Shown piece after piece: positions 44,901 through 56,330 of a stretch of DNA of 64,000 nucleotides. Where the stretch lies: contig NZ_SJRW01000001.1 in assembly GCF_004352825.1 (NCBI RefSeq), positions 558,001 through 622,000 of the forward strand, given 5' to 3'. The stretch is from Luteimonas arsenica (GTDB lineage Bacteria > Pseudomonadota > Gammaproteobacteria > Xanthomonadales > Xanthomonadaceae). Under the pieces are notes generated by a model. The model did no database searches and had not been told where the DNA came from. It saw only the letters and a program-made list of their open reading frames with translations. A program made the position numbers and the translations under genes. How positions within the stretch are numbered: the first letter of the stretch is position 1; every line of letters starts with the position of its first letter.

Positions 44901-45445
44901 TGCCTGGCTCCCGATGCGTCCTGCGCGCCGGCGTCGCGCGCGGCCAGCAGCAGGTCGCAGAACTCCCGCGCGGCGCCTTCGCCACCGCGGAGCGAGGACT
45001 GCCAGTGGACGTGGCCCAGGATCGCGGGCTGCGCATCGGCGGGCGCCGCGGCCAGGCCGGCGGCGGCCAGCACCGCCAGGTCGGTCAGGTCGTCGCCCAT
45101 GAACGCGACCTCGTCGGCGGCCAGGCCCAGGCGCGTGCGCAGGCTTTCCACGCAGGCGAGCTTGTCCTTGATCCCGGTGTGCGCCTCCACGCCCAGGTCG
45201 CGGGCGCGGATCTCGGCCGCGGCGCTGGTGCGCGCGGTGACGAAGGCCACGGTGACGCCGGCGCGCTTGAGCAGCGACAGGCCCAGGCCGTCGTGGACGT
45301 GGAAGGCCTTGGTCTCGGTGCCGTCGGCGGCGATGTACAGGCGACCGTCGGTCAGGGTGCCGTCGACGTCGAAGCAGGCCAGCCGGACGCGCGCGGCGCG
45401 CGCGAGCAGTTCGGGGGACGGAGCGGGGCGGGCGGGCGTCTGCAT
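44897..45445 (-). CDS. kdsC: 3-deoxy-D-manno-octulosonate 8-phosphate phosphatase KdsC
   Basis: 182 residues. The HAD motif I is VRLACFDVDGTLTDG (about 20-34) with both Asp residues, motif II is FVTARTSAA, the Lys is in LACVE-preceding IKDKLA, and motif III is AFMGDDLTDL. It removes phosphate from Kdo-8-P to give Kdo for the inner core of lipopolysaccharide. The start GC-rich Pro/Ala region of about 17 residues is longer than usual, so a later start is possible. It ends in the lptC start (ATGA), 10 bp after kdsD. Confidence 0.95.
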   Translation of the reverse strand: MQTPARPAPSPELLARAARVRLACFDVDGTLTDGRLYIAADGTETKAFHVHDGLGLSLLKRAGVTVAFVTARTSAAAEIRARDLGVEAHTGIKDKLACVESLRTRLGLAADEVAFMGDDLTDLAVLAAAGLAAAPADAQPAILGHVHWQSSLRGGEGAAREFCDLLLAARDAGAQDASGARQ

Positions 45446-45455
45446 GAATGCGGGA

Positions 45456-46460
45456 TCAGACCACGCGTGCGCGCAACAGGTCGTGAATATTGAGCGCTCC
45501 GACCACGCGGCCTTCGGCGTCGACCACGACCAGTCCGCCGATCTTGTGCGCCTCCATCAGCTGCGCGGCCTCGGCGGCCAGCGCGTCGGCGCCGATCGTG
45601 CGCGGACCGCGCGTCATGACCTCGGCGATGGCTGTCGTGCGCACGTCGATGCCGGCGTCCAGGCTGCGGCGCAGGTCGCCGTCGGTGTACAGGCCGAGCA
45701 GGCGGCCGTCGTCGTCGACCACGGCGGTCATGCCCAGCATCTTGCGGCTGATTTCGGCCAGGGCCTCGCTGACGGTGGCGCCGGCCGGCACCGCGGGCAC
45801 GGCATCGCCGGTGTGCATGACGTCGGCGATGTGCAGCAGCAGGCGTCGACCGAGCGCGCCGGCGGGGTGCGAGCGCGCGAAGTCGTCGGCGGTGAAGCCG
45901 CGGGCCTCGAGCAGGGCCACGGCCAGGGCGTCGCCCATGGCCAGCGAGGCGGTGGTGCTGGAGGTCGGCGCCAGGTGCAGGGGGCAGGCCTCCTTCGGCA
46001 CGCTGACGTCGAGGTGCACGGCCGCGGCGCGGGCGAGCGTCGAGCCGGGACGGCCGGTCATCGAGAGCAGCGGGTTGCCCTGGCGCTTGAGCACCGGCAG
46101 CAGCTGCAGCACTTCGTCGGATTCGCCCGAATAGGACAGCGCCAGCACCACGTCGGCGTCGGTGACCATGCCGAGGTCGCCGTGGCCGGCCTCGCCGGGA
46201 TGGACGAAGAACGCCGGGGTGCCGGTGGAGGCCAGGGTGGCGGCGATCTTGCGCGCGACGTGCCCGGACTTGCCCATGCCGGTGCAGACCACGCGGCCGC
46301 GGCAGGCCAGCAGCAGGGCACAGGCGCGGGAGAAGTCGCCGTCGATGCGTGCGGCCACCGCCGCCAGGCCCTCGCGCTCGATCTCGAACACGTGGCGGCC
46401 GCTGGCGGCGAAGTCGTGGGCGCCGGGGGCGCTGGCGGTCTGGTCGTTGCTGCCGGACAT
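45456..46460 (-). CDS. kdsD: Arabinose-5-phosphate isomerase KdsD
   Basis: 334 residues. A SIS domain (about 40-190) has CTGMGKSGHVARKIAATLASTG, LSYSGESDEV and HLAPTSSTTASLAMGDALAVAL. Two CBS domains (about 210-334) include VMHTGDAVPAVPAGATV and VMTRGPRTIGAD. It isomerises ribulose-5-phosphate to arabinose-5-phosphate for Kdo synthesis. First gene of the long kdsD-to-mgtE run, divergent from the bolA-like gene. The ATG follows GGACCC without a good Shine-Dalgarno. CBS domains suggest nucleotide or metabolite sensing. Confidence 0.96.
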   Translation of the reverse strand: MSGSNDQTASAPGAHDFAASGRHVFEIEREGLAAVAARIDGDFSRACALLLACRGRVVCTGMGKSGHVARKIAATLASTGTPAFFVHPGEAGHGDLGMVTDADVVLALSYSGESDEVLQLLPVLKRQGNPLLSMTGRPGSTLARAAAVHLDVSVPKEACPLHLAPTSSTTASLAMGDALAVALLEARGFTADDFARSHPAGALGRRLLLHIADVMHTGDAVPAVPAGATVSEALAEISRKMLGMTAVVDDDGRLLGLYTDGDLRRSLDAGIDVRTTAIAEVMTRGPRTIGADALAAEAAQLMEAHKIGGLVVVDAEGRVVGALNIHDLLRARVV

Positions 46461-46490
46461 TCCGGGCCGGACCCTTTTCCGTTAGGCTAA

Positions 46491-48783
<2,293 letters not shown>

Positions 48784-49590
48784 CTAGTTGGCTCCTTCGT
48801 ATGCGACCAGGCGCAGGTCGATGGCGTCTTCGCCGTTTTCCCGCTGGAGGATGCGGATCGGCGTGGGCACGCCTCGCGCCACCCAGAAGATGGTTTCATC
48901 ATTGCCGCCATTGGTACGTGAAACGCGCATGGCCTCGTAGGACAGGCCGTCGACTTCGACGTACTCGGTCGCTTCGGCCACGGCGTATTCGTGCTCGCGC
49001 ACGCGGCCGCCGTCGACGAAGCGGTAGCTCAGGCTGCGGCCGGGCACCGCGTCGCGCACGATGGCGAGGTTGATCAGCAGGCCGCTCTTGTCGCCTTCGC
49101 GCAGCGCCACCGGCTGCCGGCGCTCGGCCTTGAGGTCGCCGCTCCACTGCGCCGTGCCGGCGTTCCAGTCGTAGACGCCCTCGATCTTCCGGCCCATGAA
49201 CAGCGCCTTGCGCCGGGTGTCCTGGCGCAGCGGGCGGTAATCGCCGCCGGCCTCGTCGAAGACGGTGCCCTGGTCGATGTCCAGGCGCACCCAGCGGGCC
49301 AGGCCGCGGGTGCCGGTGATGTCGAGGTCGACGCGCCACTGTCCGTTGGCGGCGCGGGTGAGGTGCATGCTGGCCGTGCCGGCATGCTTGCCGGCGTTCC
49401 AGGCGTCGTAGGTGGCGACGAACGGCTGCAGCGCGACGGGCGCCGGATCGTCGGCGGCCGCGGGCGCGGTGGCGGCGGTCGTCGATGCCGGCGCGCTGGC
49501 CGTCGCGGGGTCGCTGCCCGCGGCCAGCGCGGGCGTGGCCAAGAGCGCGGCCGCAAGGGTCGCCATCAGGAGTTTGGGGGCGGTCTTCAT
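48784..49590 (-). CDS. Periplasmic DUF3108 protein (first of a tandem pair)
   Basis: 268 residues. A signal peptide (LLMATLAAALLATPALA) and an Ala/Thr/Pro-rich linker precede the DUF3108 domain: QPFVATYDAWNAGKHAGTAS, YDWNAGTAQWSGDLKAERRQ, VSRTNGGNDETIFWVARGVP and RILQRENGEDAIDLRL. The domain starts about residue 52. It probably lies in the periplasm. Function unknown. It follows purN on the same strand by 10 bp and may be co-transcribed with purMN. The tandem DUF3108 paralog begins at its stop codon. Confidence 0.85.
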   Translation of the reverse strand: MKTAPKLLMATLAAALLATPALAAGSDPATASAPASTTAATAPAAADDPAPVALQPFVATYDAWNAGKHAGTASMHLTRAANGQWRVDLDITGTRGLARWVRLDIDQGTVFDEAGGDYRPLRQDTRRKALFMGRKIEGVYDWNAGTAQWSGDLKAERRQPVALREGDKSGLLINLAIVRDAVPGRSLSYRFVDGGRVREHEYAVAEATEYVEVDGLSYEAMRVSRTNGGNDETIFWVARGVPTPIRILQRENGEDAIDLRLVAYEGAN

Positions 49591-49600
49591 GCCGCCCGGA

Positions 49601-50266
49601 TCATGCAGGCAGGCGCTTGGATGCAAGCTGAAGAGGGGCCGGGAGCGGCTGGCCGTCGAGCTCCACGACCGTGTCGCACAGCGTGATGCGACCGGCACAG
49701 AGCAGCTGCAGCACCGCGAGCATCAACGGATGCTCGGTCTCCAGCACGCGTGCGGCCAGGGTGTCGGCATCGTCGCCTGGCAGCACCGGAACCCGGGCCT
49801 GGGCGATCACCGGGCCGCCGTCGAGGTCCGGGGTGACGAAATGCACGCTGGCCCCGTGTTCGGCCACGCCGGCGGCGATCGCGCGCGCGTGCGTGTCCAG
49901 GCCCTTGAAGTCGGGAAGCAGCGACGGGTGGATGTTGATGATCCGCCCCGCCCAGGGTTCGAGGGCTGCTGCACCGAGCAGGCGCATGTAGCCGGCGCAG
50001 ACGATGAAGTCGGGCTGTACCGAGGCGACCTCGTTGAACAGGGCGGCATCGAAGCCGTCGCGGTCGGCGAAGTCCCGCGGACGCAGGGCACGGGCCTCGA
50101 TGCCGGCGTCGCGTGCGCGCTCCAGCGCGAAGGCCTTGGGTCGGTCGCCAAAGACGCCGGCCACGCGCGCGTCCAGGCGCCCGTCGGCGACGGCGTCGAT
50201 GATTGCCTGCAGGTTGCTGCCGCGGCCCGAGGCCAGCACGGCCAGGCGCGGGCTGTGGTCGGCCAC
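49601..50266 (-). CDS. purN: Phosphoribosylglycinamide formyltransferase
   Basis: 221 residues. VLASGRGSNLQAIIDAV is the N-terminal phosphate-binding loop. The catalytic Asn-His-Asp set is in RIINIHPSLLPDFKGLDTHARAIA and HFVTPDLDGGPVIAQA. It transfers a formyl group from 10-formyl-THF to GAR in purine synthesis. The start is GTG at 50266 with GAGG close upstream; no ATG is available. It begins 5 bp after the purM stop. An extra C-terminal segment of about 25 residues (ELDGQPLPAPLQLA) is typical of proteobacterial forms. Confidence 0.95.
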   Translation of the reverse strand: MADHSPRLAVLASGRGSNLQAIIDAVADGRLDARVAGVFGDRPKAFALERARDAGIEARALRPRDFADRDGFDAALFNEVASVQPDFIVCAGYMRLLGAAALEPWAGRIINIHPSLLPDFKGLDTHARAIAAGVAEHGASVHFVTPDLDGGPVIAQARVPVLPGDDADTLAARVLETEHPLMLAVLQLLCAGRITLCDTVVELDGQPLPAPLQLASKRLPA

Positions 50267-50271
50267 GATCC

Positions 50272-51318
50272 TCAGCCGATGCGCACGCGCGACGCATCGC
50301 CGGCCGCGGGCACCACCGAACCGATCGTCCAGTGCGCCAGCGACAGCGCGTCCAGCGCCGCGCCCACCGCGGCCGCGCGCGCCGGATCGACCACCAGCAC
50401 GAAGCCGATGCCGCAGTTGAAGGTACGCCACATTTCGTCCGGCGCCACCGCCCCCTCGCGCTGCAGCCACTCGAACACCGGCGGCAGCGGCCACGATGCC
50501 GCATCGATGTCCAGGCCCAGGCCCTCGGGCACCACGCGGATGATGTTCTCGGTCAGGCCACCGCCGGTGACATGCGCCATGGCGTGGATCGAGGCGCCTT
50601 CGTCACCGCGCAGCAGTGCCAGCACCGGCTTCACGTACAGCGCGGTGGGCGCCATCAGCGCGTCCTCCAGGCGAACGCCGCCGACGTCGGTGTCGCCGGG
50701 GCGGCCGGCGCGGTCGTAGATGCGACGGATCAGCGAATAGCCGTTGGAGTGCGGGCCGCTGGAGGCGATGCCGATGAGCACGTCGCCGGTGGTGACGCGG
50801 GCGCCGTCGCGCAGCTCGGACTTTTCCACCGCACCGACGGTGAAGCCGGCAAGGTCGTATTCGCCGGGGCCGTACATGTCGGGCATTTCCGCGGTCTCGC
50901 CGCCGATCAGGGCGCAGCCGGCCAGCTCGCAGCCCTTCGCGATGCCGCCGACCACCGCCACCGTGGTGTCGATGTCGAGCTTGCCGGTGGCGAAGTAGTC
51001 GAGGAAGAACAGGGGCTCCGCGCCCTGCACCAGCACGTCGTTGACGCACATGCCGACCAGGTCGATGCCGATGCTGTCGTGGCGCCCCAACTGCTGGGCG
51101 AGCTTGAGCTTGGTGCCCACGCCGTCGGTGCCCGAGACCAGCACCGGCTCGCGGTACTTGCCCGACAGGTCGAACAGGGCGCCGAAGCCGCCCAGGCCGC
51201 CCATCACCTCCGGGCGGAAGCTGCGCTTCACCAGCGGCTTGATGCGTTCGACGACTTCATTGCCCGCGTCGATGTCGACGCCGGCGTCACGGTAGGTCAG
51301 CGGGGTGGGGCGGGTCAC
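50272..51318 (-). CDS. purM: Phosphoribosylformylglycinamidine cyclo-ligase
   Basis: 348 residues. It starts [20 protein letters not shown], then [65 protein letters not shown] and [11 protein letters not shown]. It closes the imidazole ring of AIR using ATP. The start is GTG at 51318; a longer frame to 51402 adds a segment with no family match. An extended -10 TGCTAAAAT about 30 bp upstream supports transcription of purM-purN from here. Divergent from the DUF2066 gene. Confidence 0.96.
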   Translation of the reverse strand: MTRPTPLTYRDAGVDIDAGNEVVERIKPLVKRSFRPEVMGGLGGFGALFDLSGKYREPVLVSGTDGVGTKLKLAQQLGRHDSIGIDLVGMCVNDVLVQGAEPLFFLDYFATGKLDIDTTVAVVGGIAKGCELAGCALIGGETAEMPDMYGPGEYDLAGFTVGAVEKSELRDGARVTTGDVLIGIASSGPHSNGYSLIRRIYDRAGRPGDTDVGGVRLEDALMAPTALYVKPVLALLRGDEGASIHAMAHVTGGGLTENIIRVVPEGLGLDIDAASWPLPPVFEWLQREGAVAPDEMWRTFNCGIGFVLVVDPARAAAVGAALDALSLAHWTIGSVVPAAGDASRVRIG

Positions 51319-51346
51319 GGCGGGCTCGCGGCGCGGGAAAGCGGCG

Positions 51347-51355
51347 ATTTTAGCA
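51347..51355 (-). promoter_or_regulatory. Extended -10 of the purM-purN promoter
   Basis: TGCTAAAAT on the minus strand is an extended -10 (TG plus a five-of-six match to TATAAT). The start site would be near 51340, giving a leader of about 22 nt to the GTG of purM. No clear -35. Confidence 0.45.
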
Positions 51356-51431
51356 GTCCCGGGGCCGTCTTCATGGACGCGAAGCGGCCCGTGCGGCACC
51401 ATTTGCGCCTGACACGGTCCCAGGAACGACG

Positions 51432-52499
51432 ATGCCCAAGGCGTTGCTGCTCACGCTGATCCTCGCGCTGCTGCTGCCCGGCTGGGCCCACGCCCAGCGG
51501 ATGGAGGGCGACCGCGCCGGCGCCAGCGGCCTGTACGAGGCCGAGGTCGCGGTCGGCAGCCAGACCGAATCCGCCCGCCAGTCCGGTTTCCAGCGCGCGC
51601 TGGCCCAGGTGCTGGGCAAACTGTCCGGCGACTCCGCCGTGGCCCGCCGCCCGGGCGTGGCCCGTGAACTGCGCCGCGCGGACGATTTCGTCGAGCACTA
51701 CGACTACCGCCAGGACGAGGGCCGCTCGGCGGCCGGTTCGCCGACCTACACCACGATGCTGGTGGTTCGCTTCCGCGAGGCCGACGTCAACGCCATCGCC
51801 GGCGCGCTCGGCCTGCCGGTGTGGCCGGAGCCACGCCCCAAGCCGGTGCTGTGGCTGGCCATCGATGATGGCAGCGGCCCGCGCCTGGTGGCGCTGGGCC
51901 AGAACAACGTCGCGCGCCCGGTGCTGGATCGCGCCCTGGAGCGTGGTTTCCGCCTCGGCCTGCCTGGCGGCAGCGCCGCCGAGCGCGCCGCGGTGGGCGC
52001 GATCTGGCGCGGGGACACCGCCGCCATCGCCCGCCTGTCGGCCCGCTACAACCCGCCGATGCAGCTGATCGGCAAGCTCTACCGCGACGGTTCGGGCTGG
52101 AAGGCCGACTGGACCTTCGTCGACAACGGCCGCGTGCTGTCGAACTGGTCCGAGGAGGGCGTGCAGGCCCGCGCAGTGATCGCCTCGGGCGCCGACGGCG
52201 CGGCCAACGCCCTGGTGCGCCGTTATGCGAAGGCCAGCCCGGTGGGCGAACCCGGCGTGCAGCGCATCGTGGTCACCGGCATCAACAGCGCCAGCGACTA
52301 CGTGCGGCTGTCGGCCTGGCTGCAGTCGACCTCGGTGGTGCGCGGGATCCGCCCGCTGCGCGCGACGCCCAACAGCCTGGAGGTCGAACTCGACCTGCTG
52401 ACCGGCCTGGCCGGCTTCCGCCGCGTGCTGGACGAGTCCGTGCTGGTGGAGTCGGGCGCCAACATCGAAGGCCTGCCGCCCGAGTTCCAGCTGCGCTGA
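51432..52499 (+). CDS. DUF2066-domain exported protein
   Basis: 355 residues. A signal peptide ([16 protein letters not shown]) is followed by the DUF2066 domain: [47 protein letters not shown] and [15 protein letters not shown]. The C-terminal part includes [20 protein letters not shown]. Function unknown, likely periplasmic. AGGAACG precedes the ATG at 51432. In many gammaproteobacteria a permease (PerM) gene stands between this gene and hda; here hda follows directly after 50 bp. Confidence 0.88.
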   Translation: MPKALLLTLILALLLPGWAHAQRMEGDRAGASGLYEAEVAVGSQTESARQSGFQRALAQVLGKLSGDSAVARRPGVARELRRADDFVEHYDYRQDEGRSAAGSPTYTTMLVVRFREADVNAIAGALGLPVWPEPRPKPVLWLAIDDGSGPRLVALGQNNVARPVLDRALERGFRLGLPGGSAAERAAVGAIWRGDTAAIARLSARYNPPMQLIGKLYRDGSGWKADWTFVDNGRVLSNWSEEGVQARAVIASGADGAANALVRRYAKASPVGEPGVQRIVVTGINSASDYVRLSAWLQSTSVVRGIRPLRATPNSLEVELDLLTGLAGFRRVLDESVLVESGANIEGLPPEFQLR

Positions 52500-52549
52500 G
52501 GCCGCGCAGTGGGCTTCCACACGCTGGCGGCGCCCGGTCGCGGACGCCC

Positions 52550-53245
52550 GTGAGCAGGCAGCTGCCACTGGCGCTGCGCTACCCGCCCGACCAGCGTTTC
52601 GAGACCTTCGTGGACGCGCCGCCGGGCGCGCTGGCGCAACTGCGCGCGCTGGCCGCGGGCATGGGCGGCTGGCTCTACCTCGAAGGCGGCCCGGGCACGG
52701 GCAAGACCCATCTGGCGCTGGCGGCCTGCGCCGCGACCGAGGCCCTGGGGCGCAGCGCGGCCTATCTGCCGCTGGCCGCCGCGGCCGGACGGCTGGGGCA
52801 GGCGCTGGAAGCCCTGGACGGCATGGACCTGGTGGCTATCGACGGGCTTGAAGCCATCGCCGGCGGCCACGACGACGAGCTGGCGCTGTTCGATTTCCAC
52901 AACCGTGCACGCGTCGCCGGCGCCGGCGTGCTCTATGCCGCGACCGCCGCGCCCGCAGTGCTGCCCCTGGGCCTGCCCGACCTGCGTTCGCGCCTGGCGC
53001 AGTGCGCGCGCATCGCGCTGCTGCCGCTGGACGACGATGGCCGTGCCGAAGTGCTGCGGCTGCGCGCACGCCGCCGCGGCCTGCAGTTCGACGAGGCCGC
53101 GATCGCGTGGCTGCTCAAGCGCGCTGGGCGCGACCTGGCGGGGCTTGCCGCTACGCTCGATGCCCTGGACCGGGCCTCGCTGGCGGCGCAGCGGCGGGTG
53201 ACGGTGCCGTTCCTGCGCGAAGTCTTCGGGGGCGCGGGCGGCTGA
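52550..53245 (+). CDS. hda: DnaA-homologous regulatory inactivator Hda
   Basis: 231 residues, all one AAA+ unit without the DnaA HTH domain. QLPLALRYPPDQRFETFV is the N-terminal clamp-binding type segment. Walker A is GGPGTGKTHLALAA (about 47-60), Walker B-like DLVAIDGLEAI, then LPDLRSRLAQCARIAL and the sensor region with LKRAGRDLAGLAATLDALD. Hda with the sliding clamp converts DnaA-ATP to DnaA-ADP after initiation. Start GTG at 52550 (GTGAGCAGG); no ATG fits. The first QLPL residues match the clamp motif. Confidence 0.93.
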   Translation: MSRQLPLALRYPPDQRFETFVDAPPGALAQLRALAAGMGGWLYLEGGPGTGKTHLALAACAATEALGRSAAYLPLAAAAGRLGQALEALDGMDLVAIDGLEAIAGGHDDELALFDFHNRARVAGAGVLYAATAAPAVLPLGLPDLRSRLAQCARIALLPLDDDGRAEVLRLRARRRGLQFDEAAIAWLLKRAGRDLAGLAATLDALDRASLAAQRRVTVPFLREVFGGAGG

Positions 53246-53269
53246 ACCGGCCCGCGCGGTTGCTGTGGC

Positions 53270-53680
53270 TCAGCGGTGCAGCTCGCCGGCGCGCTCGGGC
53301 TGGTAGGTCACTTCCTCGATCAGCACCTGGATGCTGCCGCCGCCGGGCCTGGGCCATTCCATCTGGTCGCCCTGGGACAGCCCGAGCAGGGCACTGCCGA
53401 CCGGCGCCAGCACCGAGATGCGGTCGGGGCTGCCGTCGGCGTCGCGGGGGTACACCAGGGTCAGCTGGAAGGTCTCGTCCGGGCCGACGCGGAAGCGGAC
53501 GGTCGAGTTCATGGTCACCGTGGTCGGCGGGATCTCCTTCGGCGCCACCACCTCGGCGCGCAGGAGTTCGGCCTCGAGCGCGTCGCGGCCGGGGAAGCTG
53601 CCGTCGGGAAGGGATTCGAGCAGGCTCTCCAGCCGCTCGGCGTCCAGCGTCGAAATGGTGATCTTGGGTCGGGTGTCCAC
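53270..53680 (-). CDS. rnk: Rnk-type GreA/GreB-like regulator
   Basis: 136 residues. PKITISTLDAERLESLLESL, a short N-terminal helical segment, and a GreA C-terminal-like FKBP fold with TVTMNSTVRFRVGPDETFQL, YPRDADGSPDRISVLAPVGSALLG and GDQMEWPRPGG. Rnk binds RNA polymerase and lacks the long coiled coil of GreA; the name comes from nucleoside diphosphate kinase regulation. Start GTG at 53680 with AGGAGA upstream. It follows the M15 peptidase gene with a long hairpin between. Convergent with hda. Confidence 0.9.
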   Translation of the reverse strand: MDTRPKITISTLDAERLESLLESLPDGSFPGRDALEAELLRAEVVAPKEIPPTTVTMNSTVRFRVGPDETFQLTLVYPRDADGSPDRISVLAPVGSALLGLSQGDQMEWPRPGGGSIQVLIEEVTYQPERAGELHR

Positions 53681-53716
53681 GCGTGCGTCTCCTGCGATGC
53701 GTTCCTGCCGCAGCAA

Positions 53717-53750
53717 CGCGCCCCGGGCGACTCGCGTCGTCCGGGGCGCG
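53717..53750 (-). other. Long hairpin between the M15 peptidase gene and rnk
   Basis: A 15-bp stem with one G-U pair (CGCGCCCCGGGCGAC with GTCGTCCGGGGCGCG, loop TCGC) lies 37 bp before the rnk GTG. There is no U-run in the transcript direction. It may be a Rho-assisted terminator for the peptidase gene or a leader structure of rnk. Confidence 0.45.
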
Positions 53751-53810
53751 GGGTGTGCTGCTGGCTGCGATGTTGCCTGACCGCCAATGTAGCGGCAGCG
53801 CGCGCCGATC

Positions 53811-54647
53811 TCAATCCGGTCCGGCGGGGCTGTGGAAGCGCCAGTGCCAGGGTTCGTACACGATGCCGTGCGGGTTGCCGCGCGGGTAGCTCATGCCGAA
53901 GCCGTGGCCCCCGGCATGGGCCTGCAGCCAGGCGAAGGCCGGCGTCGCCTCGAACGATTCCTCGGCGGGGGGCTCGCCGGGGGCGCCGATGTCCAGGGCC
54001 AGGCCGGAGTGGTGTTCGCTGTAGCCCGGGGCGGCATTCACTTCCAGGATCGCGGGGACGTCCAGGCCGCGGGCTCGCTTCCGCTCGAAGATGCCGAGCT
54101 GGTAATCATGGCTGCGGTAGCCGGAGATCGCCTCGAGCACCACGCCGTCGCGAGCGGCGGCGTCGCGCAGTCCGGCCCAGGCGCGGGCGGCGTCCACGTG
54201 CAGCCACAGCGGGCGACGGTAGCGGTCGCGGCCGGCCAGTGACAGCCAGTCGGGTTCGGCGACGAGGCGCAGGCCGGTGCGTGCCTCGTAGGCGTCGGCG
54301 TCGATGCCCAGGGCCTCCAGGCGCTCCTGAAGGCGGTGCAGGGGCAATTCGCCGACGCGCTCGATACCCGGTCGCAGGTGGCCGGGATGGACATCAAGGG
54401 CGTCCAGCGCTTCGTCCAGGCCGGATTCGCGGTTCCAGCGCGGCAGCAGCGGCATCAGGCCCTCGGGCAGTACCGCGGCCAGGTAGCGGCCGTCGCGCTT
54501 GCGCCGCAGCACCCACTGCGCGCGGGCGAGGATGCGTGCGTCGTGGTTGGCGCGGGCGCGCAGCAGGCCGCCGGGCCAGACTTCGATGTCGGCGGTGTTG
54601 AGGAGGCTGGTCGTGCGTCCGCGCATGGTCGGCTGCGTCACGTGCAT
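53811..54647 (-). CDS. M15-family D-Ala-D-Ala carboxypeptidase-like protein
   Basis: 278 residues. The C-terminal third is a VanY/M15 domain with zinc ligands in EHHSGLALDIG (His, Asp) and PWHWRFH (His), and SGYRSHDYQLGIFERKRARG before them. It lacks a signal peptide, although relatives act on peptidoglycan; the N-terminal half (PGGLLRARANHDARILARAQ and LPLHRLQERLEALGI) is not recognised. The start is uncertain: ATG at 54647 or 54626, neither with a Shine-Dalgarno. It lies 27 bp downstream of the PH-like membrane protein gene. Confidence 0.82.
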   Translation of the reverse strand: MHVTQPTMRGRTTSLLNTADIEVWPGGLLRARANHDARILARAQWVLRRKRDGRYLAAVLPEGLMPLLPRWNRESGLDEALDALDVHPGHLRPGIERVGELPLHRLQERLEALGIDADAYEARTGLRLVAEPDWLSLAGRDRYRRPLWLHVDAARAWAGLRDAAARDGVVLEAISGYRSHDYQLGIFERKRARGLDVPAILEVNAAPGYSEHHSGLALDIGAPGEPPAEESFEATPAFAWLQAHAGGHGFGMSYPRGNPHGIVYEPWHWRFHSPAGPD

Positions 54648-54674
54648 CTGGTCGGGCAGGGAGGCGCGGCCAGC

Positions 54675-55229
54675 TTACCGCTCGCCGCCGCCCATTGTGC
54701 GCAGCTGTTCGAGCAGGGCGCGCGGGTCCCCGGGCTGCAGCAGCAGGTCGTGCCCGGCGCGGGTCGGGATCCACAGCAGGCGCTGCCCGCCGGCGGTGGC
54801 GACCAGGGCGCGGTCGCCATTGCGCAGGCGGTACCAGCCGCTGCGGAAGCCGGGAATGGCCAGGCCGTTGGTGCGGAGCATCGGCCGGTAGTCGGGGCGC
54901 TCGGCCAGGTCGACCACACGCGCGCTGCCGAGGTCCAGGTCGGACAGGGCGAAGCGGCGGCGGTAGAAGGTGGTCGCGACCTCGATGCCCTCGCTGTGGA
55001 AATCCAGGCGGTGGCGGCGCAGCAGGGTCGCCAGCACCGCCCACAGCAGCAGGCAGAACCCGGCCACGCCGCCGATGGCGTGCCATGCGATCCCGGTCTC
55101 CGCGCCGCGGGCGAGTTCGGTCCCGGCGACAAGCGCCACCGGGAGTCCGAAGACGAGGCCGAACAGCCAGGACCGGGCGCGTGGCGATGCCGGCACGAGG
55201 GCAAGCCGGGCGGTATCCACTGGATTCAC
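54675..55229 (-). CDS. Small membrane protein with PH-like domain
   Basis: 184 residues. Two membrane helices (about 20-40 and 50-70, SWLFGLVFGLPVALVAG and IGGVAGFCLLLWAVLATLL) are followed by a soluble domain with LDFHSEGIEVATTFYRRRFA and GQRLLWIPTRAGHDLLLQP. This looks like a bacterial PH domain, but it is a weak assignment. The start is GTG at 55229, which overlaps the TGA of the RHH gene (GTGA). It is the third gene of the SPFH-RHH-PH set. Function unknown; a membrane partner of the SPFH protein is an inference. Confidence 0.7.
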   Translation of the reverse strand: MNPVDTARLALVPASPRARSWLFGLVFGLPVALVAGTELARGAETGIAWHAIGGVAGFCLLLWAVLATLLRRHRLDFHSEGIEVATTFYRRRFALSDLDLGSARVVDLAERPDYRPMLRTNGLAIPGFRSGWYRLRNGDRALVATAGGQRLLWIPTRAGHDLLLQPGDPRALLEQLRTMGGGER

Positions 55230-55411
55230 TTGTTCTCCTCCTTCTTTTCCTGCCCGTCGGCCCGCGGCAGACGACCGGCCTTGCGCAGCGCCTCGCGCAG
55301 CACGTACTCGATCTGCGCGTTGGCGCTGCGCAACTCCTCGTCCGCCCAGGCCTGCACCGCCGAGAGGATCCCGGCATTGATGCGCAGCGGATAGGCCTTC
55401 TTCTCAGCCAC
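55226..55411 (-). CDS. Arc-type ribbon-helix-helix DNA-binding protein
   Basis: 61 residues. The ribbon strand is [10 protein letters not shown], helix [13 protein letters not shown] and helix [19 protein letters not shown], the Arc/CopG fold. Two such monomers would form a dimer reading a short inverted repeat. A basic, Glu-rich tail ends the protein. Start GTG at 55411, 9 bp after the SPFH stop, and its stop overlaps the start of the membrane protein gene. The palindrome at 56332-56350 in the operon promoter is a good candidate site for autoregulation. Confidence 0.88.
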   Translation of the reverse strand: MAEKKAYPLRINAGILSAVQAWADEELRSANAQIEYVLREALRKAGRLPRADGQEKKEENK

Positions 55412-55420
55412 GGCGCGCCA

Positions 55421-56287
55421 TCAGTACAGCGAGCCGGAGTTGACCACCGGCTGCGCGCCGCGGTCGCTGCACAGCACCACCAGCAGGTTGCTGACCATCG
55501 AGGCCTTGCGCTCCTCGTCGAGGGTGACCACGCCGCTCTTCTCGAGTTCGGCGAGCGCCATCTCGACCATGCCGCAGGCGCCGGCGACGATCCGCGCGCG
55601 CGCCGCGACCACCGCATTGGCCTGCTGCCGCTGCAGCATTGCCTGGGCGATCTCGGGCGAATAGGCAAGGTGGCTGATGCGCGCCTCGAGCACGTCGACG
55701 CCGGCCGAGCCCAGGCGCTCGTCGAGGTGCCGCTTCAGCTCGTCGGAGATCTCGACCGGATGGCTGCGCAGCGACATCTGCCCGTCCTCGTGCTGGTCGT
55801 AGGGATAGCTGGTGGCCATGCCGCGCAGCGCCGCCTCGGACTGGATGTGGACGAAGCTCTCGTAGTCGTCGACGTTGAACACCGCTTCGGCCGAATCGAC
55901 CACTTTCCACACGATCACCGCCGCGATCTCGATCGGGCTGCCGTCGAGCTCGTTGACCTTGAGCTTGCCGCTCTCGAAGTTGCGGATGCGCAGGCTGACC
56001 TTGCGCTTGGTCAGGAAGGGGTTGTTCCAGCGCAGGCCGTTGTCGTGGACGGTGCCGACGTACTTGCCGAACAGGCTCAGCACCGCCGACTGGTTGGGCT
56101 CGACCATGTACAGGCCGGCGAGGCAGAACAGCGCGATGCCGGTGACGATGATCGAGGCGGCGAGCTGCAGGCCGGCCCCCCCCGAGGTCAGCGCCTGGAA
56201 GAAGAACCAGCCGCCGGCGAGCGCGACCGCAAGCAGGACGAGCAGCATCGGGATACCGGGAAGCGAGCGGACGGGGTTTTCCTTCAT
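55421..56287 (-). CDS. SPFH/band-7 membrane protein
   Basis: 288 residues. Two N-terminal membrane segments ([20 protein letters not shown] and [18 protein letters not shown]) precede the SPFH domain: [61 protein letters not shown] helical C-terminal part follows with [25 protein letters not shown] proteins oligomerise in the membrane and organise microdomains or protect proteases. CGGAGA precedes the ATG at 56287. First gene of a three-gene set. Confidence 0.93.
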   Translation of the reverse strand: MKENPVRSLPGIPMLLVLLAVALAGGWFFFQALTSGGAGLQLAASIIVTGIALFCLAGLYMVEPNQSAVLSLFGKYVGTVHDNGLRWNNPFLTKRKVSLRIRNFESGKLKVNELDGSPIEIAAVIVWKVVDSAEAVFNVDDYESFVHIQSEAALRGMATSYPYDQHEDGQMSLRSHPVEISDELKRHLDERLGSAGVDVLEARISHLAYSPEIAQAMLQRQQANAVVAARARIVAGACGMVEMALAELEKSGVVTLDEERKASMVSNLLVVLCSDRGAQPVVNSGSLY

Positions 56288-56330
56288 GGCGGTCTCCGGG
56301 AGGCCAGCGGTGTGTGGGTGAATGCCGATA

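Noticed and set aside
51432-53245. Missing PerM permease gene between the DUF2066 gene and hda
   Set aside because: The 50-bp gap shows no remnant. Without comparison genomes this cannot be called a deletion.
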